Source: Monosporascus cannonballus (Eukaryota > Ascomycota > Sordariomycetes > Xylariales). From it: a DNA stretch of 64,000 bases. Of this stretch, positions 46,900 to 58,700 are shown piece by piece; position 1 is the stretch's first letter; each line of letters begins with the position of its first letter. Both the position numbers and the translations under genes were made by a program. Below the pieces are notes generated by a model that saw only the letters and a list, made by a program, of their open reading frames with translations, was not told where the DNA came from and ran no database searches. The stretch is from the NCBI GenBank assembly GCA_004154925.1, contig QJNS01000039.1, forward strand, positions 340,266 to 404,265. The letters run 5' to 3'.

Positions 46900-47950
46900 T
46901 ACGTATTACGTAATTAATTATTAGCGAATACGGGCTTAAAAATATTACGGATCTCGGTAAACGAAAAAATAATAATTTTTTTCTATATTATAATTCAAAA
47001 TTTTTCCGTTTAGCTTATAACGGATTACTTTATAAAAAATAATAATATTATTTATTATTCGTTTTATAAAATTTTAAACGCCCTTATAATATTAATATGT
47101 TTTATTATTAAACCCATTAATATTTGCCTTTACCGGAAAATTATAAATAACGGGAAATTTTTCTTATGATTTGTAAACGTATTAAGAACGTTCGATAACT
47201 TTTATTTTAGGGTTAAAATTAAAAATAATGTTTTTAAATAAAAAATATAAAAAAACTATAAAAAGAAATTATTAACAAACATATTAGTTATTTATAATTT
47301 CGATAAAAGGTTTATTTATATATTAATAAGTTAAAAAGGTTTTATAAATAATAATAAAGTTTTTAATAACGCGGTTAATTATAATAATTTCGTTATTCTT
47401 AAGGATAAGTACTTGTTCGGCAATATTAAATATATTACCGGTAAGCGAATTTTTATTTCGTATCGCAAAATATGGTATTACTTTTAAAAGTAAACATAAG
47501 CCAAAATAAAGTTATATACGCCGGAAAAGCTATATAATTTAAGGCATACGTAATTACGGAACGTTATTAAAAAGGCTTTCGGCAAATAAAAGGATATTTT
47601 CAAAATTTTTAAGGAAAAACTTTATTTTTATATTAATATTATGTTAAAAGGCATTTATATTATTATTAACCTTTTTAACTTTTTATTAAATTATAGCGAA
47701 ATCGATTTTAATAAATCCGTAAAATTAGATAAAAAATTTATATTAACAATAAAAATTAAGCGAATAACTTTATACGCGTAAAAAGGTAAGGCGGCGTATA
47801 TTCTTTTATTATAAAATATCGTAATAAAATTACAAAAAAATATAAAATACGTATTAAAAACTTAGAAAAAATTAAAGGCGAAAATAATGGAATAAAAACG
47901 TTATTATTATTATAAGTTAATTAAAAAAAGGGCTTAATATTAAGGTATGG
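46900..47950 (+). pseudogene. Harbinger transposase relic
   Basis: In one plus frame 47526-47620 reads EKLYNLRHT, stop, LRNVIKKAFGK, stop, KDIFKIFK. This is the end of the family's DDE domain (ELFNLRH..LRNVIER.FG.LK.RFPI). A hydrophobic helix with NLFNFLLNY near 47670-47700 matches the CALHNF region. The upstream part (from about 46900) should hold the first catalytic Asp residues but is too decayed to read. Stops are numerous and the start is not identifiable. Limits are approximate. Confidence 0.6.
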
Positions 47951-48139
47951 TAAATTAATTAATAAATGCGAAAAGTTTTTCAATTAATTTTTTAGTTTTT
48001 TTGTTATAATAACTTGGAAATTATTAAGTTCGGAATATATTTATTTTATATGGGGATTTAACATTTTTGAAACTGGGATAACTTATATGTTATATTATAA
48101 CAAAATATGTTAGCTAAGAAAAAACTGATTTTGAAGAAA

Positions 48140-49100
48140 AAGTTCCCCTTTTTACGCCATTTTTTTCCATTACTTTTACCACTTTCACCACTTCCATAAC
48201 TTCAATACCTTTAATACCTTTACAGCTTCATATCCGTATTATTTTCATCACTTCCGTTACTTTCCGTGCTTAAGGAGCTCGTAATACCTCCGTTATTATT
48301 ATGAAGTATCTTTTTTTCGTTGCGCGCGCGGTTCTTGCCGCCCGTATTCCTAGTTCCTTCGAAGCTTTTAAGCTATTAAAGCTTTAAATTATCGTTCAAA
48401 TTAAGGAATATGGTGGCGAAACGGTCGTTATATACTTAAGTCTAAACGACGTAAAATAACGTATTATCGTTAAATTAATTAATATAGGTATTATTAAAAA
48501 TCTCGAAAACTTATTTTATATTTAACCCCGTATCTTAAGTTAGCTTTTTATTGCGAATTATTGCTTTAACAACTTATTTAAAGCCTTTTTTTTTATTAAC
48601 AAATTATTATATTTCTTAGGCTTTTTATTTTTGCGTTACGTTTCCGAATCGTCAACAGGGCACCTGCAAAAACGGATACGTATCTATTACGACGCGAAGG
48701 TATTCTCGGCCTTTTCGACGGAACTATCCCTTTTTTCGCCGGTAGCCGATTTTTACGAAAAAAAAGCCTATAATACCTTTTGAACGGAACAAATAATAAC
48801 GTTAATATCCTTTTTAAGGCCAATAATTAATTCGCCTTTAACTTTAACGGAAAGCCCGAATATGGCTTTGCAAAATTTAACGTACTTTAAGGCTTTATAC
48901 CGGAAAACCCTTATTTCGGAATATATCTAAGTAATAATTAATTATTATTATACAATTTAATATGGAAAATATTATTAACTTTTAAGCAATTTTCCTATAT
49001 TTCGGGCTTAGCTGTAAAAATTTAAAGGTTTTTATCCCAGCCGAAATTATTTGCTTTTTTTAATATAAACCATATTTAAGTTTTTTCCTAAAAGTAATTA
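48140..49100 (-). pseudogene. Second Harbinger reading frame, Myb/SANT-like relic
   Basis: Minus-strand reading around 48930-48830 gives YSEIRVFRYKALKYVKFCKAIFG and then KGELIIGL. This resembles the 'F..K.LP.Y..L...F....A.GE' segment that follows the Myb/SANT-like domain in Harbinger accessory proteins. A Ser/Asn-rich tail is read toward 48200 (ITSSLSTESNGSDENN). Many stops interrupt it. The assignment rests on position in the element and a weak motif match. The open frame at 48596-48823 is in another phase and is not a gene. Confidence 0.4.
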
Positions 49101-49849
49101 TATTTATTTTTTACTTATTTTTTCGTTACGGAAATTCCTTACGTATTTAACTTATGAATTATAACTTAATAACCGCGTTTTTTAATCCTATAATTCGAAA
49201 TATTAAATTTTTCGTTAATTTATTTCTGATATAATTTAAGAAATATTATTACTTTATACGAGGTTTACGAATAACGCGCCTGTAACTAATTATTGCTTTC
49301 GGCTGGGCTCGGCCCCTAGCTTATTTGGGAAAGTTTAGGATCGATAAAAACCTTAGCAGTTTTAGTATAACGTTATCGAGTGCAAATAATGATCGATAAG
49401 CTCGGAAGGTTTTTTGCCTTAGCTTACGTTAATGGAATAATAGTTATATTAAAAATAAGGTATCGTTCTTTTTGCGAAAACTCCGAATTCTGGAAGGTTT
49501 TAATATTAACCGTTAATTTTGTATAAGAAATTAAGTTATTTTATAAGTATTCTTTAATATTTTTCGTTTTTCGAACAAGTCGACGCTTTCCCAGTTAACA
49601 TATTTTTGATTTCTTTTCGAATACGTCATATTCCGTTAGGTAAAGGTGTTAATACCATATTTAACACCATATATATCAAGAAACGGTGACGATTTAGCTA
49701 TATCACGAAGCAACAGGGCTAATTGGAGCCGAAGCCCGTTCGTTAAAATCAGCCGACTGAAGCGAAACTCAAAACAGTGGAGAAATCAGCATCAGCAAAT
49801 TCGTTAGCGTCTTGCTGATTAACAGGGTTGGCGCAGGCCATAAATATCA

Positions 49850-49875
49850 GTTGTTGAAGTGCTCCGAACACCACC
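49850..49875 (-). repeat. Right terminal inverted repeat of the Harbinger-type element
   Basis: Reverse complement reads GGTGGTGTTCGGAGCACTTC followed by AACAAC. TTA follows at 49876. Confidence 0.85.
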
Positions 49876-49878
49876 TTA

Positions 49879-50010
49879 ATAAATTAGTTTGTAGGATTTA
49901 TCTTACAACCCCTAGGTAATTACCGCGTTTAATTTTTTTTAAAAACATTTGTTATAAAATATAACGTAATAATTATTAAAAATGAAATTTGTGATTACAA
50001 AACAAGTTTT
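49879..50010 (+). repeat. Right part of the split LTR plus start of a family-3 interior
   Basis: After the transposon the LTR resumes (ggatttatcttac... aligns with gaatttgttttat... of element 3) and ends at about 49947. The next 60 bp (ataacgtaataattattaaaa...gattacaaaac) align with 18518-18575, just inside the left LTR of element 3. This is therefore a 5' LTR with the primer-side interior, and the rest of that copy was lost at about 50010. Confidence 0.75.
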
Positions 50011-50596
50011 TCTTTTTCTCGTAATTATATTTTCTCTTGTAAATTACTTAGTTATTGTAACGTATTTCAGGCAGGACTAGGCGAGACGCATTACAAAATA
50101 GGGCAGTAAGCCAAATTCTAATAAGGTGAGAGGGTGTTCCAGTTACTATGCTCATTTTATTTAATGTTTTGGCAAGCGATATCCATGGTAGCTGTAAGTA
50201 GCCCAACATAGATAGGGTCATGCGATACCCCTTGCTGGATAATAGTACGCAACACTGCCATTTACAAACTACCCATCCCCTGAATCGACGTTCCCTTCCT
50301 AGTAAACACTTCAGGCAAGGGCTCATACTTTCGAATTTCATGCATTTTAACGTCCGAATTTAACCATACCGCATATGACATGACCAAGACCCTTACATGC
50401 AACATTTCGGTCAGTATATGTTGACACTTAAAGAACATAAATGCAGGGCGTATTCCAAATTACTGTCCGCATACGGCGCCCGACTCGATCGCCATGTGAT
50501 GTCAATCGACAACCCCGATATGTGACTGTAGCTATGGGTATACGACGTTGAGTTTACAAGCATAGTAGCTGCTGCAAGGGTGAATCTCACCAGGGC
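50011..50596. other. Region 3' of the two-exon unknown gene
   Basis: Composition rises to ordinary at about 50045. A 97-codon minus frame (50048-50341) and a shorter one from ATG 50345 overlap here; neither shows a domain, and I cannot link them by splicing to the gene at 50597. Possibly 3' untranslated or decayed coding sequence. Confidence 0.3.
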
Positions 50597-51870
50597 TCAA
50601 GCGGCAACAGGCTTGTCGCTGAGAAACCAACATGTATCATCATCTAACTTTCCTCCTGCGGCATAGAGGTCCTGAATGGCCTTTTTAGCCTCGTAACGTG
50701 CCTGCGCTACAGACTGAAAGCTTTTATAAGTAGTGTACGCATCAGGTGAATCACCGGGACAGTCCAGCCGGAGAACGCCTTGCGAGTCATGTTCTACGAT
50801 GACATTGCCATATAGCTGAACCAGCAATGTGGCGTAGATGACTAACAAGGCCGCTCGATCGGCGAGCAGACGGACGTACTGTTGGATATGTCCATTGCCA
50901 GAGCCGAGCTGAAGCACATGTCTGACTGTGTTGCAATAATCGACCGTCCTGCCCTGGGACGACCGGTCCGGAGGACTGGTGCGCTTCCCTAGCGTATATA
51001 AATGCAGCTGGGCGTTCCCGGCGGCGAACCGGGCCAGTTCCGGCGAGTATCTTTTGACATGGCGAATGACGAGGTTTCCGATGTTACTTGGTGGTTTGGC
51101 TGCCTCGAGGACGTGGGCAACGGCCTCGGCGTCAAGGTCGGTGTTATTATATCGATTTTGTTGCCAGGACTCACGAGGCGACGAGAGCTGAGCCAGGAGC
51201 TAGATGTGTCGCACGCGTTAGTTATCCCGTTGTATGCAAGGGAGCAGGGGCGGTGGTGATTAGGTGCAAACCAATGACTTACTTCAAGTACTTCAAACTG
51301 AGTCTTAACTTTCTGTACCATGTCCCTCTTGTGTTTTACCCAATGAATCTTATTCCCGCCCTGCTCCACGCACATGTTCAGATCAAAAATGTCGAGAAAG
51401 GGCACAAAAGCCGATGATGGTCGTCGCCGATGAGCAATACGCAAGGTTGATATATCGGTGTTACAGGCAATTTGCGAGGCGCAGAGGATGGATAGATCGT
51501 TTAAGAAGGCGTCCCGGAGCTGGCGGATATCTTGCACGCGCAACAGTGTTGTGGTCCGGTCGCCACATGGGTGAACCCTATCGACAACTCTCCACAGGCC
51601 GTAGTCGGGGTATTGAAGCTCGATTTCGAGCCGGTTGCGGTTCTGGCCACGCAGGCGTGGCGCCTGGCCAGCCAGGCCGGGAATGGCTGGGAGACCGGTG
51701 AAGATGCGTACTGCGCAGTCGAATTGCTCTGGATTGTCGACCTGCCGTGTCCTAACCTGCTGGCAACGTCGAATAGCTTTTTTGGGCTTGGACGTTGTTG
51801 CCGGTGCCTTGGAGATTCGGTTTGATGAAATTCGCTTGAGGAGCGACGTCTCGTTTTTTTGGGGGGGCAT
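50597..51870 (-). CDS. Two-exon protein of unknown function, 396 residues
   Basis: Exon 1 is 51870-51283 and exon 2 is 51199-50597. The 83-nt intron has a consensus GTAAGT donor, a CTAAC branch site about 20 nt before the end, and a CTAG acceptor. Joining in phase 0 keeps 396 codons open, and exon 2 has no other frame that long, which supports the model. The start MPPQKNETSLLKRISS is the first ATG of the frame; the frame is open upstream only from a TTG. Residues 1-60 are basic and Ser/Thr-rich, possibly a targeting or DNA-contact tail. The rest mixes helices and strands, with REAWQQ-like and YKSFQSVAQARYEAKKAIQDL helical segments near the end. It has no membrane segment or motif that I recognise. 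It stands alone in a 2-kb islet between transposons, a typical place for lineage-specific or effector-like genes, but no signal peptide is visible. Confidence 0.6.
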
Positions 51871-52460
51871 TGGCGCTGCGGTCCGTGATGTTGTCAAGTT
51901 GACGACGTCGTCGCGGCTGCTGGACTTGATTCCGATGCCTCGAGGTTAGATCCATGACTGACGCATGCGATATTCCTATAGAAACCTATAGGGCGAGATC
52001 CCGGGCAATCCGTAAGTGAAAGAAAATAACTCTGCTGATGATAATGATCATGCTGTGTTTATTGCAAAAGATAATCTCGCCTTGTTTGTTTTTGTTTTGG
52101 TTTTAACTTTCCTATGGCGTCTACGTGCTCACGAGCCGGAAATGGTGGCTGAGGATTCAATTAAATCTCCCACGGAGGCAGTGGGTGGCCAATGGGTTCT
52201 AGCTCGGAGGGAGTAGAGAAAATCTCCGGGGGAGCTCAGCCACATCTTTATTAAAATTAGACGGCCCAAGCGTCGGAAAAATTATATTATCTAGTAAAAG
52301 CATTTGATGAACAAATGTTATATAGTTAATAATAAAGAAATTTATTATTTTTTTAAAAAAAAGAATTTGCTATATATATATATTATATAAGTATTATATA
52401 ATTAATAATAAATTTTTTAATTATATTTGTTAAGTAATTGCGATATATCGGATTAATTTT
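51871..52460. other. Upstream region of the unknown gene and transition to AT-rich DNA
   Basis: A second minus frame from ATG 51955 overlaps the gene start in another phase (to 51752). A small plus frame (52016-52216) with one hydrophobic segment starts at GTG, not ATG. Neither is convincing. AT-rich DNA begins at about 52260. Confidence 0.3.
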
Positions 52461-52591
52461 TAAAAAATAAGCTTGGCGTTTTTTACTTTCTTCGAGCTTG
52501 CTGCTGCGCTACGTTCGTTCTACTCTCTAGAAACTTTTCTCTACTTTCTTCGAGCTAAAACCCGCGGCCTCTAAAAACGGTCACAACAGTT

Positions 52592-52725
52592 ATCTCAGCT
52601 AGCTCAGGCCTCCCTGGCTCGTTTTCCCAATTTTTTCAAAGTCATTCAAGTACAGCTCCATAACGCTAAATATTAACTAATCAAATCCCAAATCCCCGTA
52701 ACGAGCCAGCGGGGCCTGAGTTATA
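52592..52725. repeat. Short inverted-repeat unit, MITE-like
   Basis: ctcaggcctccctggctcgtt (about 52597-52617) and aacgagccagcggggcctgag (about 52700-52720) are inverted copies with few mismatches, separated by about 80 bp. The pair is TA-flanked on the left (cta) and near TA on the right (ttata). This suits a small non-autonomous Tc1-mariner/pogo-like element or a palindromic end of a larger one. Just left, ctttcttcgagct occurs twice (about 52488 and 52543). Confidence 0.45.
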
Positions 52726-55700
52726 ATTACGTAAAAACAGCTTCGTTTGGTGCATTTACTTCTTCAAAAAAACAAAAATCCGTAATATACGAAAGGTTAT
52801 TAATATACGAAAGTTAGCAAGAATTTCTGATTCCGGCTAATCAGGACCCCGTTATACGCAAATACCATAATACATTATACGGGAAACTTATAATTTTCGC
52901 AAAAAGGTCTGGATTCCGTCGCTCGCCGGAAAAAGTATTATTCGAAATTAAAATAATCCATACCATCTTAAACAAAAGTTAATACTTTATAAAAACGCTT
53001 ACCTTTAATTAATTAAAGCTCTTAAACCAAATAATTATATACCTTAGAAAAAAATAGAAGTCGTATAATATAAAGCAAAAAACGAAACGGTTTCGTAATA
53101 ATAACGATCCGGACATTTTTATATATTTTTTTATAAATTTAATTATTATAGTTAAAATAATTTTCAAAATTAATAACAATTATTTACCTTATTTACTAGA
53201 TAGGTTTTTATTATTTTCGAATTTATTACGAAATAATATTAATATATTAAAAAAATTAAATATTTATAAAAATTATTGTACGCTAAATAAAGATATAATT
53301 CGGTTAACGAAAAAAACTAAGATAACCGTATTAATTCCTTTATAATTATATAATTTTAATTAGGATAAGTTAAGTTTTATAGCCAAATATAATAAAGCGA
53401 TATCGTATTTTGGTACGATAATTTTTATATTTAAATCCATATTCGTAATATAACGTTTCGATATAATACCGTTATACGGAATATTATTATCGCCCTTACC
53501 GCCATTATAACCGTATTTTTAAAGAAAAATTAAAGTAATTTATATTTTAACCTAATTAATATTATAAAATAAAATAATTTTAAAAAACATTATAATAATA
53601 TCTAGTACCGCTTAATACTTCTTATTAATTCGTAATTAATATTATCCGGATTTTATTTTTTATTTTTATTAATATATTTTATAAATATAATAAATAAAAA
53701 TTCTCCGGTTTTCTTAAATTAAAACGTATTACGTAAAATAAACGCCGTTGAATTTCGTTAAATATAATTAACGAAAATAAAAGCACTATCGACGATACTT
53801 ATAACGTTTATCCAAAACTTTTTTAAGGGATATATAGATTTAAAAAAGAATAATTTTATCGGTTTTCGGAACGTCTTCATTTTATTTATAAAAATCAGAA
53901 AATAATTAGTTATATTCGGAAAATATAAGTTAATAAAACCGAAATAACCGATCCATAAGATAAGAAACGGTAATTTTTTTAATTTTTGCTTTATTTTATG
54001 TATAGATAAATTTTTTACTTACATTTATATGTACCTATTAATTCGATAATATAATCGAGATATGTAAAACATAAATAATTTTAAAAATAAATGGTTAATT
54101 TTTAAATAAAATAAAGTAATTATATTAAAAATTATCGAAATTTTATCTTTTTAAGCCTTTTATTTTTATATACATAATATTCGTATATTCGCATTATTTT
54201 TATAGAAATTACGTATTTAATACGAATTATTTATAACAAAAACGTTTAACGTATATAGAACTTCTCAAAATACTTTAATCGAAAACCTTTTTTCGAAAGC
54301 TAAATTTACCGAATTCATAAAATATATATATTTCCGGTTAACCGTCGCCAAGTTTAAATTTATCGTTTATAATATGGTTTTTAAATCTCTTAATCGTACC
54401 GGATAAATAAAAAATATTACGGGGTCCTAATTAAAATATATTAATAAATAAGAATTTTTCCGCCGAAAATTTATTATTATTATTTATTTATAATACGGTA
54501 CCTAATAATATAAATAGTTTAACGAATAGTTTGTAAATATTTTATCTTTTAGTTCGAAAATATAATTTACTTATATTATTTTTTAGGCGGTATAATCCTA
54601 ATTAAAATATATTAAATAAGGTCCTTTTATCGGATAATTATAAAACCGGAAGTATTTTTAATACGGCCGATATTCCATAAGGCGATAACTTTTTTAATTT
54701 TATTAAAAATAATAACCCACTGTTAATTAAAATCGTTTTTATCGATAAAGAATTTCGAAATTATTACCGCTTCTTTTAAAAAACCCAAATTTATTTATAT
54801 TTTTTATATGCCATATAATATACCGACTTTAATTATATTAGGCGGTTAATATCAATATTATTATTCCTTTTTTATAAGCCCGGTTAATTTAATTACGGCA
54901 AAAAAATATTTTATTTCGATTAAATATTACGTCTTATAATATTAAATCAAATATTTATGAATTCGATCTTAATATTAAATTTAACTTTAACAAAATCTAA
55001 GAAAAAAGCATAAAAAGCATTTAATCGAAAAAGCAAACATTATAATTTATGACTTACTGGCGAATTCCGCCGGTCGAAAAATAATACATATAACGTTAAT
55101 ATTATTTTTTATCCGAAATTCGTTTTTAATTAGGTACCGTATAACCTTATAATATAAATTCCATATCCGTTATATTTTTTCGCAAAATAAATGCTATTCT
55201 ATTCGAGATTTTCGTAACAAAATCCTTAAACGCGCCTATTTTTTGCTTCGGAATTTCCGGCTTATTAAAAAATATCTATCTCGGATTAAAAAAACGGTTA
55301 AAATTCCGAAAATATTTTAGCCGAAAATCGTAAAACGATAAAAACTAAGTTTATCAATTTTAATAATACCGTACCCATTATTAATAACGTAAATAAGCTT
55401 AATTAACTAAATACGGTAAAAAACAAAAATTAATTTATAAATAATTTTAACATAATTATGCGAAGAATTTTTAATACCGAATTTATTAAGGATAATTTTG
55501 GTTCTGGATAACCGTAATATCCTGCATACGAAAAAAAGTTATAATCCCATAATATAAATTATCGATAATTTAATTAATAATTTTAATTAAAACGATCCGT
55601 TATTGTCCTTATCGTCGTTAAATAAATAAAATAAGGATTTATCGAATAAAAACGAACCGTTAATATAATTCTTTACCTTTTTATTATTTTATACTTTTTT

Positions 55701-58700
55701 ATAAATAATATAATATATATATTATAATTTTAATATTAATATAACTTTATTATTTACGTAATTTTAATTAATTAATTTCGGAATTATTTTATATACTAAT
55801 ATAATTACTTAATTATTATATTAACATAAATTACTTACTTTCGATAATAAAAAAATATTTTGCGATAGAATATGCGGCATAATTATTAACAAAATTAATA
55901 TAAATAATTAAGTTTATAGTTCACGTAATTTTAATTAATTATATTTTATTTAAATACTTTATTTTTTTCTAAAAGTATATAGAAATATCGTATTATATAT
56001 AATTAAATATAATACATAATTTCGGATTAACCTATATACTCCATTTGCAATTAATTTATTAATTAATATTTTTAAATATTTTCTAAGATTTTTTTCCCCC
56101 GTTTTATCTTTTTTCGCGTATTATTATAACCTATATATTAATAACTCCTTTTACGTTTTCGGGTTCCACAATTTTATTCGTTTTAAACGTAATATTTATG
56201 TTTAAATCCTTTTCAAAATTTTTATTCGGATTATATCATAATACCGAATATTTAAGGATTATATATAAATATTTTTCGTTATATACCTATATATAATTTA
56301 TACATTTATTACCCGCATAATTCTATATATTATAATATCTATAAAATAATTGTATAATATATATATCTTAATTATGCGGCCCGATTTATAAAGTTATAAA
56401 TTCTTTTTATATAATTTATATAATATCCGGTATATATAATTTTTTTATTAAATTGCGAAAAGCGTAATTAATTAAAAATCCATAACTAACTTAATAATTT
56501 AATAAGTTATAAAACCAGCATAATTCGCCATAACGTAAATTTTATTTTCCTGGTTATTATTACGGAAAATATCTCGAACTATATTATTAAAATTTAATAC
56601 TTATATAAATATCGTATTTTTCTATAATAAAAAAATCTTATTCGTAATATAAGCTTTTCGTAATATTACTGACTTTCTAAATTTTTAATAATCCTAAGAT
56701 TTTCCTAATTAATATATATTTACATTAATACCAAAATATAAAACACTTATTTTTTCAATTGTTCACCATATCAATATAACCTTATAATATATATCTCGTA
56801 TTTAAAATCGGTTACGTATAATATATATTTTTCGTAAAAAATATCTTATATTTTAAAATAATTTAATATTACTTAATTAAAACAAAAATATTTTAATTGG
56901 GAATACGTCGTCGGTTTCGCCTTATTATAAGTTTTTTTAATATCGGTTTCGGCTTTTTTTAATTAAAGATTTTATTATCTATCTCTAAAATTATTCTTTA
57001 AGGGCAAATGATTTTTATTTGGTACTTATTCCGGCTATTTTTTGGTCCGAGATTTTGTTACCCGTCCTTAAAGTTATTTTTTAAAGGGATGTTATTTTTC
57101 GGAAATAAATTATTTTTCAGAGATATTATTAGTAAATCTAAGTATTTTAACCAGGTAAATAAGGTTTTTTAGGTTTATTCGGGATATATTATCGAAAGGT
57201 ATAACGGAAATTACCTTTATTATATTAATAGGTAATTTATCCACCCTTTATAATATCGTAAAATATATAGAAATATATATTATAATATAGATTTCAAATA
57301 TTAAATAAAACGAAAGTTAATTAATAATTATTGAATTATAAATAATATAATTTTTTAAATTAAAATATAATAAATATTTAAAACTACAAAACATATAATT
57401 AAATAACTAATATTAATTATATATCAAAACATTAAAAGAATTATATTTAATATATATTTAATCGAAATAATTTTAAAAATTATTTTATAAGATTTATAAT
57501 AAAATATAGATTTTGTATAATTTGTATACAATCATTAAATGTTTTCTATATATATTATTATTGTTTTATAGGTGAATATAATATTAATTTTTTAATTATA
57601 TTTAGTATCTTATATAAACTTAATAATTTATATATTTATAATTATATAATCCTAAAATTCAAATATATCTTAATATTAATTATATATATTATTTTAAAAT
57701 ATTTTTATAATTTATTAATTATGCGTAAACCTAATTTATATATTCTTTATTAATATTAATAATATATTTGGAATTATTTAATATATCAATTTTATTTTAT
57801 TTATAATATTTTACGTTTTTTATTTATATTTTTAATTTCAATTAAACCAAATTTATATAGGTAAACTTATAATATTATTAAATTTCCCCATTACAAATAC
57901 TTATTTATATATATTTTATATTATATAATTATTATAATTATATTATCCTTATTTAATAAAACAAAATACGGTAATCGTATTCGAGAAATATTTAACAATT
58001 TAATAAATAATTAAAATACAGAAAAAGATTAAAACGATATTAAATTGATTTTCGATACGAATTATATTAATTACGGCGTTATTTTCCTTATTTTGTTTCC
58101 TGCTATATATACCGTTTTTGTAAACCTTGCTTTAATTTATAAAAAAAAAATCCTTTTTAAATTAAATAATTATTTAACAAAATCCTAATAAAATAAGGTG
58201 TTTATAAGGTATAGTTCATTATTATATACGAAAAAAGATAAATTACTTACCGTTATATATATATTAACGTATATTTCATGTACGATAATTTCGGAATAAC
58301 ATTTAAATATATATGTTAAGATTTTAGTTAAATATATATAATTTATAACAAATTAATAAAAAATATATTTATATATTTTAGCAATTTTTAAATTTCGTTT
58401 GTATTAAACTCCGAAGATATTATTAAATAATATATAATATTATTTGTTTTTTTCTATATATTAAAATATAATAATAAAGTTATAAATATAAATAATACGG
58501 ATTATTAAATAATACATTTTTGGAACCGCAAATTAAATATCCTTTATGTTACAAATTTAACCGGCATATATTTTTTTAAAAAAACCATATAATTTAGGCC
58601 CTTAACGGTTTTCCGAAATTTATATTTTATAATTATTTACATAATAGAAATAATACCAAAAATATATTAATTTTATATTTTTAATTAAAAAAATATAAAA

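Larger units (their letters stand above)
46327..49875 (+). mobile_element. PIF/Harbinger-type DNA transposon, complete ends, 3549 bp
   Basis: The ends form 26-bp terminal inverted repeats (46327-46352 and 49850-49875) that agree at 23 positions and share GTGTTCGG and GCACTTCAACAAC. They are flanked by TTA on both sides (46324-46326 and 49876-49878), the target duplication typical of PIF/Harbinger. Alignment with the uninterrupted LTRs at 18295 and 25493 shows a single TTA at this spot (ataacTTAatata), which proves the insertion. The element contains a decayed transposase on plus and a decayed second, Myb/SANT-like reading on minus, as expected for this superfamily. The interior is heavily RIP-mutated while the outer ~120 bp on each side are ordinary. 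Confidence 0.85.

Noticed and set aside
50262..50345. 27-codon peptide from ATG 50345 (MHEIRKYEPLPEVF...)
   Set aside because: It is suggestive of a real protein end but too short, with no splice partner that I could find.
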